Source: Bacteroidetes bacterium UBA6063 (GTDB lineage: Bacteria > Bacteroidota > Bacteroidia > NS11-12g > UBA9320). Taken from it: a stretch of DNA of 5,662 bases. A program made the position numbers and the translations under genes. The stretch spans positions 1 through 5,662 of the forward strand of contig DIYD01000261.1 in the NCBI GenBank assembly GCA_002428905.1. Reading direction: 5' to 3'. Positions within the stretch are counted from its first letter, which is position 1, and the number at the start of each line of letters is the position of its first letter. The notes beneath the pieces were generated by a model. The model was not told the DNA's origin and did no database searches. It worked only from the letters and a program-made list of their open reading frames with translations. This document shows positions 3,230 through 5,662 of this stretch, in pieces.

Positions 3230-5662
3230 CTCAACGTCATTCAAATACTGTTCCAAAGCATATTCATCTGCCATAAGAACTTGTCGAGCCTTGCTTCCTT
3301 CGAATGGTCCAACGATTCCAGAGCGCTCTAACTGGTCGATAATTCGACCTGCCCGGTTATAACCAATCTTAAGCCGGCGCTGTAATAACGATGTACTGCC
3401 TTGCTGATGTTGTACTACAATGCGCGCAGCATCTTCAAAGAGTGCATCCTTGTCGTCATCGTCCAGCGCATCTTCATTGCCCGTGGAATCTTCTTGCACT
3501 TCCGGTAGCAGGTAGGCCGACGAATACCCCTTTTGTTCACCGATAAATGAGGTGATTACCTCAACTTCGGGAGTGTCCACAAAAGGACACTGTAATCGTA
3601 CAATTTCACTACCATTCGAGTACAACATATCCCCTTTACCGATCAATTGATCGGCACCATTGGCATCGAGAATGGTACGCGAATCGATTTTAGAAGTAAC
3701 CCTAAATGCGATTCGGGCAGGGAAATTTGCCTTAATGGTACCGGTAATAATGTTTACCGATGGACGTTGGGTTGCAAGTACTAAATGAATTCCAATGGCC
3801 CGGGCAAGTTGTGCCAATCTGGCAACCGGATGCTCCACCTCTTTGCCCGCAGTCATAATCAAGTCTGCCACTTCGTCAATAACCACTACGATGTATGGTA
3901 GGAAACGGTGGCCGTCGTTTGGATTTAATTTGCGTTGCTGGAATTTCGTATTGTATTCCTTGATATTACGTACCAGAGCATTTTGCAGCAGTGCGTAGCG
4001 GTTATCCATCTCAATACACAAGCTATTGAGCGTTTGAATAACCAGTTTGTTGTCGGTGATAATGGCATCTCCTTCACCCGGTATTTTCGCCAAATAATGA
4101 CGCTCGATGCGCTGGTACAAGGTCAATTCTACCTTTTTCGGGTCGACCAGTACAAATTTCAGTTCAGCCGGATGTTTACGGTACATCAGCGAAACCAGTA
4201 AAGCGTTTAGTCCTACAGACTTACCTTGTCCAGTAGCACCCGCCATAAGTAAGTGCGGCATTTTGGCTAAATCTGCCACATACACCTCATTCGAAATGGT
4301 CTTACCCAGGCAAACCGGAAGTTCGAATTTAGATTCTTGATATTTCTTACTGGCAATTCCCGATCGCATTGATACGATCTCAGCTTCTTTATTTGGCACT
4401 TCAATACCAATGGTTCCTTTACCCGGTATCGGTGCAATAATTCGAATACCTAAGGCAGCCAGACTTAATGCGATATCGTCTTCCAGGTTTTTGATTTTCG
4501 ATATTTTTATTCCCGGAGCCGGTACAATCTCAAATAGGGTAACGGTAGGGCCGATGGTTGCCTTAATCTTAGAAACTTCAATCTTATAATTCTTCAGTGT
4601 TTCAACGATGAGGTCTTTACTTCGATTCAGGTCTTCCTGGCTGACCTCTGTTTTGCTGTCGGCATATTCGTTCAGAAAGGTGAGGTTAGGAAACTTATAA
4701 CCCGATAGATCAAGTGTTGGGTCGTATTCCGTATCAATACCTTGTCGCGTGATTTCTTTGGCAGATAGTTCCTCTTCTTCAGTCGTTTCTTCTATGGTGA
4801 GATCGAGGTCGTCTTCCTGCTTCGTTGATTTTTGCTCTTGCTCTTGCCTTTTGGGTTTTTCTTCTTGTTTTGGTTGAACTATCTCAAAATCATCATCTTC
4901 AGGTTCTACGCTTTTCTCCGTGGTTTTGGGTTCAAGTGTTATGTTGTCCTTTGTGAATAAGGTCTCTTCCGGAGTTATGGGCTCGTCATCAAATGCATCC
5001 GCCGCGGGCTTTTCTGCCTTAGCCGCTTTTCGTCGGGCTAACCAGGCTTTGAGTGCACCAAATCGATTAACCAACCAGGTGTAGAGGTCAATATCGTAGT
5101 TCCAGATCAGAATGCTTGCGAGATAGGCGAGTAATACCATAACCACACCAATAGATCCAACCAGGGATGCCATCCACAAATAGAACTGGTAGCCAAAGTT
5201 TCCAGCCAAAATAGGGTAGTAGTTGTGGAAGATTAGGCCGAGTAGAAGCCCAAAAAACGTGATTACGAGTACGGTGTTCTTTAAGGCAACATAGATGTTA
5301 AACGCCTTTGAATTGGTGTAGATACGGAGTCCTATGATACATACCAAATAAGGAAGGGCAAATGCGGTTAACCCGAAGCCTTTGTGCATGAGATAGAAAG
5401 AAAGCTTTGCACCGGCTACACGCATCCAGTTACGGATTGCATCCGGATTCTCTCGGAAGTATTCTGCACTTCCGCGTATGACACTATTGTCCATCTTCCA
5501 GGTGAAGAGAAACGATAAAAACGACAAAAACATAAAAATGGAAAAAAGGCAGATAATGCCACCTGCGATCTTGCGCGTTCTCGGGTCTTTCAACAGAAGG
5601 TGCTGTTGCCAGTTGGAAGTCGATTTTGAGCTCGATGCTTTTTTCTTTTTTGTCTGTTTTTT
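3227..5662 (-). CDS. ftsK: DNA translocase FtsK (5' end beyond window)
   Basis: Septum-anchored ATP-driven DNA pump that clears chromosomes from the division plane and activates dimer resolution at dif. The frame is open to the right edge. Residues are numbered from the TTG at 5593, which is most likely an internal Leu because a Lys/Ser-rich stretch of 23 further codons (KKQTKKKKASSSKSTSNWQQ then HLL) precedes it without a stop or ATG. Domains: four membrane helices at about 9-31, 62-92, 104-128 and 136-163; an acidic, Glu/Lys/Gln-rich linker at about 195-290; an alpha domain at about 297-400; a RecA-like motor with Walker A GATGQGKS (452-459), Walker B VVVIDE (569-574) and L-A-T-Q-R-P (606-611); and a C-terminal winged-helix gamma domain (about 715-780) with QRRLKIGYNRAGRIIDQLE, very like the KOPS-reading helix of E. 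coli FtsK. The linker is about 100 residues, far shorter than the long Pro/Gln-rich one of E. coli. It ends 69 nt before lolA. Clear family assignment. Confidence 0.97.
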   Translation of the reverse strand, partial: KKQTKKKKASSSKSTSNWQQHLLLKDPRTRKIAGGIICLFSIFMFLSFLSFLFTWKMDNSVIRGSAEYFRENPDAIRNWMRVAGAKLSFYLMHKGFGLTAFALPYLVCIIGLRIYTNSKAFNIYVALKNTVLVITFFGLLLGLIFHNYYPILAGNFGYQFYLWMASLVGSIGVVMVLLAYLASILIWNYDIDLYTWLVNRFGALKAWLARRKAAKAEKPAADAFDDEPITPEETLFTKDNITLEPKTTEKSVEPEDDDFEIVQPKQEEKPKRQEQEQKSTKQEDDLDLTIEETTEEEELSAKEITRQGIDTEYDPTLDLSGYKFPNLTFLNEYADSKTEVSQEDLNRSKDLIVETLKNYKIEVSKIKATIGPTVTLFEIVPAPGIKISKIKNLEDDIALSLAALGIRIIAPIPGKGTIGIEVPNKEAEIVSMRSGIASKKYQESKFELPVCLGKTISNEVYVADLAKMPHLLMAGATGQGKSVGLNALLVSLMYRKHPAELKFVLVDPKKVELTLYQRIERHYLAKIPGEGDAIITDNKLVIQTLNSLCIEMDNRYALLQNALVRNIKEYNTKFQQRKLNPNDGHRFLPYIVVVIDEVADLIMTAGKEVEHPVARLAQLARAIGIHLVLATQRPSVNIITGTIKANFPARIAFRVTSKIDSRTILDANGADQLIGKGDMLYSNGSEIVRLQCPFVDTPEVEVITSFIGEQKGYSSAYLLPEVQEDSTGNEDALDDDDKDALFEDAARIVVQHQQGSTSLLQRRLKIGYNRAGRIIDQLERSGIVGPFEGSKARQVLMADEYALEQYLNDVE

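Noticed and set aside
3162..3362. Plus-strand open frame spanning the ftsK-lolA gap
   Set aside because: Mostly antisense to the conserved gamma domain of FtsK; no promoter-like sequence or protein motif supports it.
3795..4340. Three overlapping plus-strand open frames within ftsK (3795-3998, 3935-4201, 4107-4340)
   Set aside because: They are mirror frames of the highly conserved motor domain and their translations look like reversed-strand noise.
4827..4850. Short tandem repetition (GCTCTT units) in the FtsK linker
   Set aside because: Only two to three units, explained by repeated Glu-Gln codons in a low-complexity linker.
5636..5662. T-rich run at the right edge resembling a terminator tail
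   Set aside because: On the minus strand it is a series of Lys codons in frame with FtsK, and no GC-rich hairpin precedes it.
1..5662. A defence system, toxin-antitoxin pair, phage or novel mobile system
   Set aside because: All six genes belong to recognisable housekeeping or envelope families in a compact layout, with no direct repeats, integrase, transposase, tRNA or attachment site.

Overview
The window looks like ordinary chromosomal DNA of a Bacteroidota bacterium (the Flavobacteriia/Cytophagia side). Evidence: an FtsK directly followed by a LolA-family gene, a CxGxCP lipoprotein of the DUF6438 type, no Shine-Dalgarno sequences before the genes, A-rich leaders, and two exact matches to the Bacteroidota -7 promoter consensus TAnnTTTG. 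GC content looks moderate, somewhat below half, and even along the window. I see no sign of a mobile element, CRISPR array, RNA gene or laterally acquired island.

Layout. Bases 1-326 on the plus strand are the 3' end of a periplasmic adaptor (HlyD/MacA-type membrane fusion protein) of an efflux system whose other genes lie off the left edge. Everything else is on the minus strand, read from right to left: ftsK (5662-3227, its 5' end beyond the right edge), a LolA-like lipoprotein carrier (3157-2495), a small DUF6438-type lipoprotein (2493-2035), a rhomboid intramembrane protease (2032-1304) and a secreted S1/P1-nuclease / zinc phospholipase C-type enzyme (1273-323). The plus and minus blocks converge and share a palindromic CTAG that gives a TAG stop on each strand.

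Operon structure. LolA, the lipoprotein and rhomboid are almost seamless (1 and 2 nt between stop and start), so they are probably co-transcribed and translationally coupled. The two larger gaps, 69 nt between ftsK and lolA and 30 nt between rhomboid and the zinc enzyme, each begin with a TAnnTTTG motif whose first three bases are the TAA stop of the upstream gene. These could be internal promoters, although neither has a well-placed -33 element.

How the genes fit together. FtsK pumps DNA at the septum and couples chromosome segregation to division. The genes downstream are all envelope functions: carrying lipoproteins across the periplasm, a lipoprotein of unknown role, membrane proteolysis and a secreted hydrolase. 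The grouping suggests a housekeeping envelope/division operon rather than a novel system. The least understood member is the DUF6438-type lipoprotein locked between lolA and the rhomboid gene. No stretch longer than 300 bases lacks a gene.
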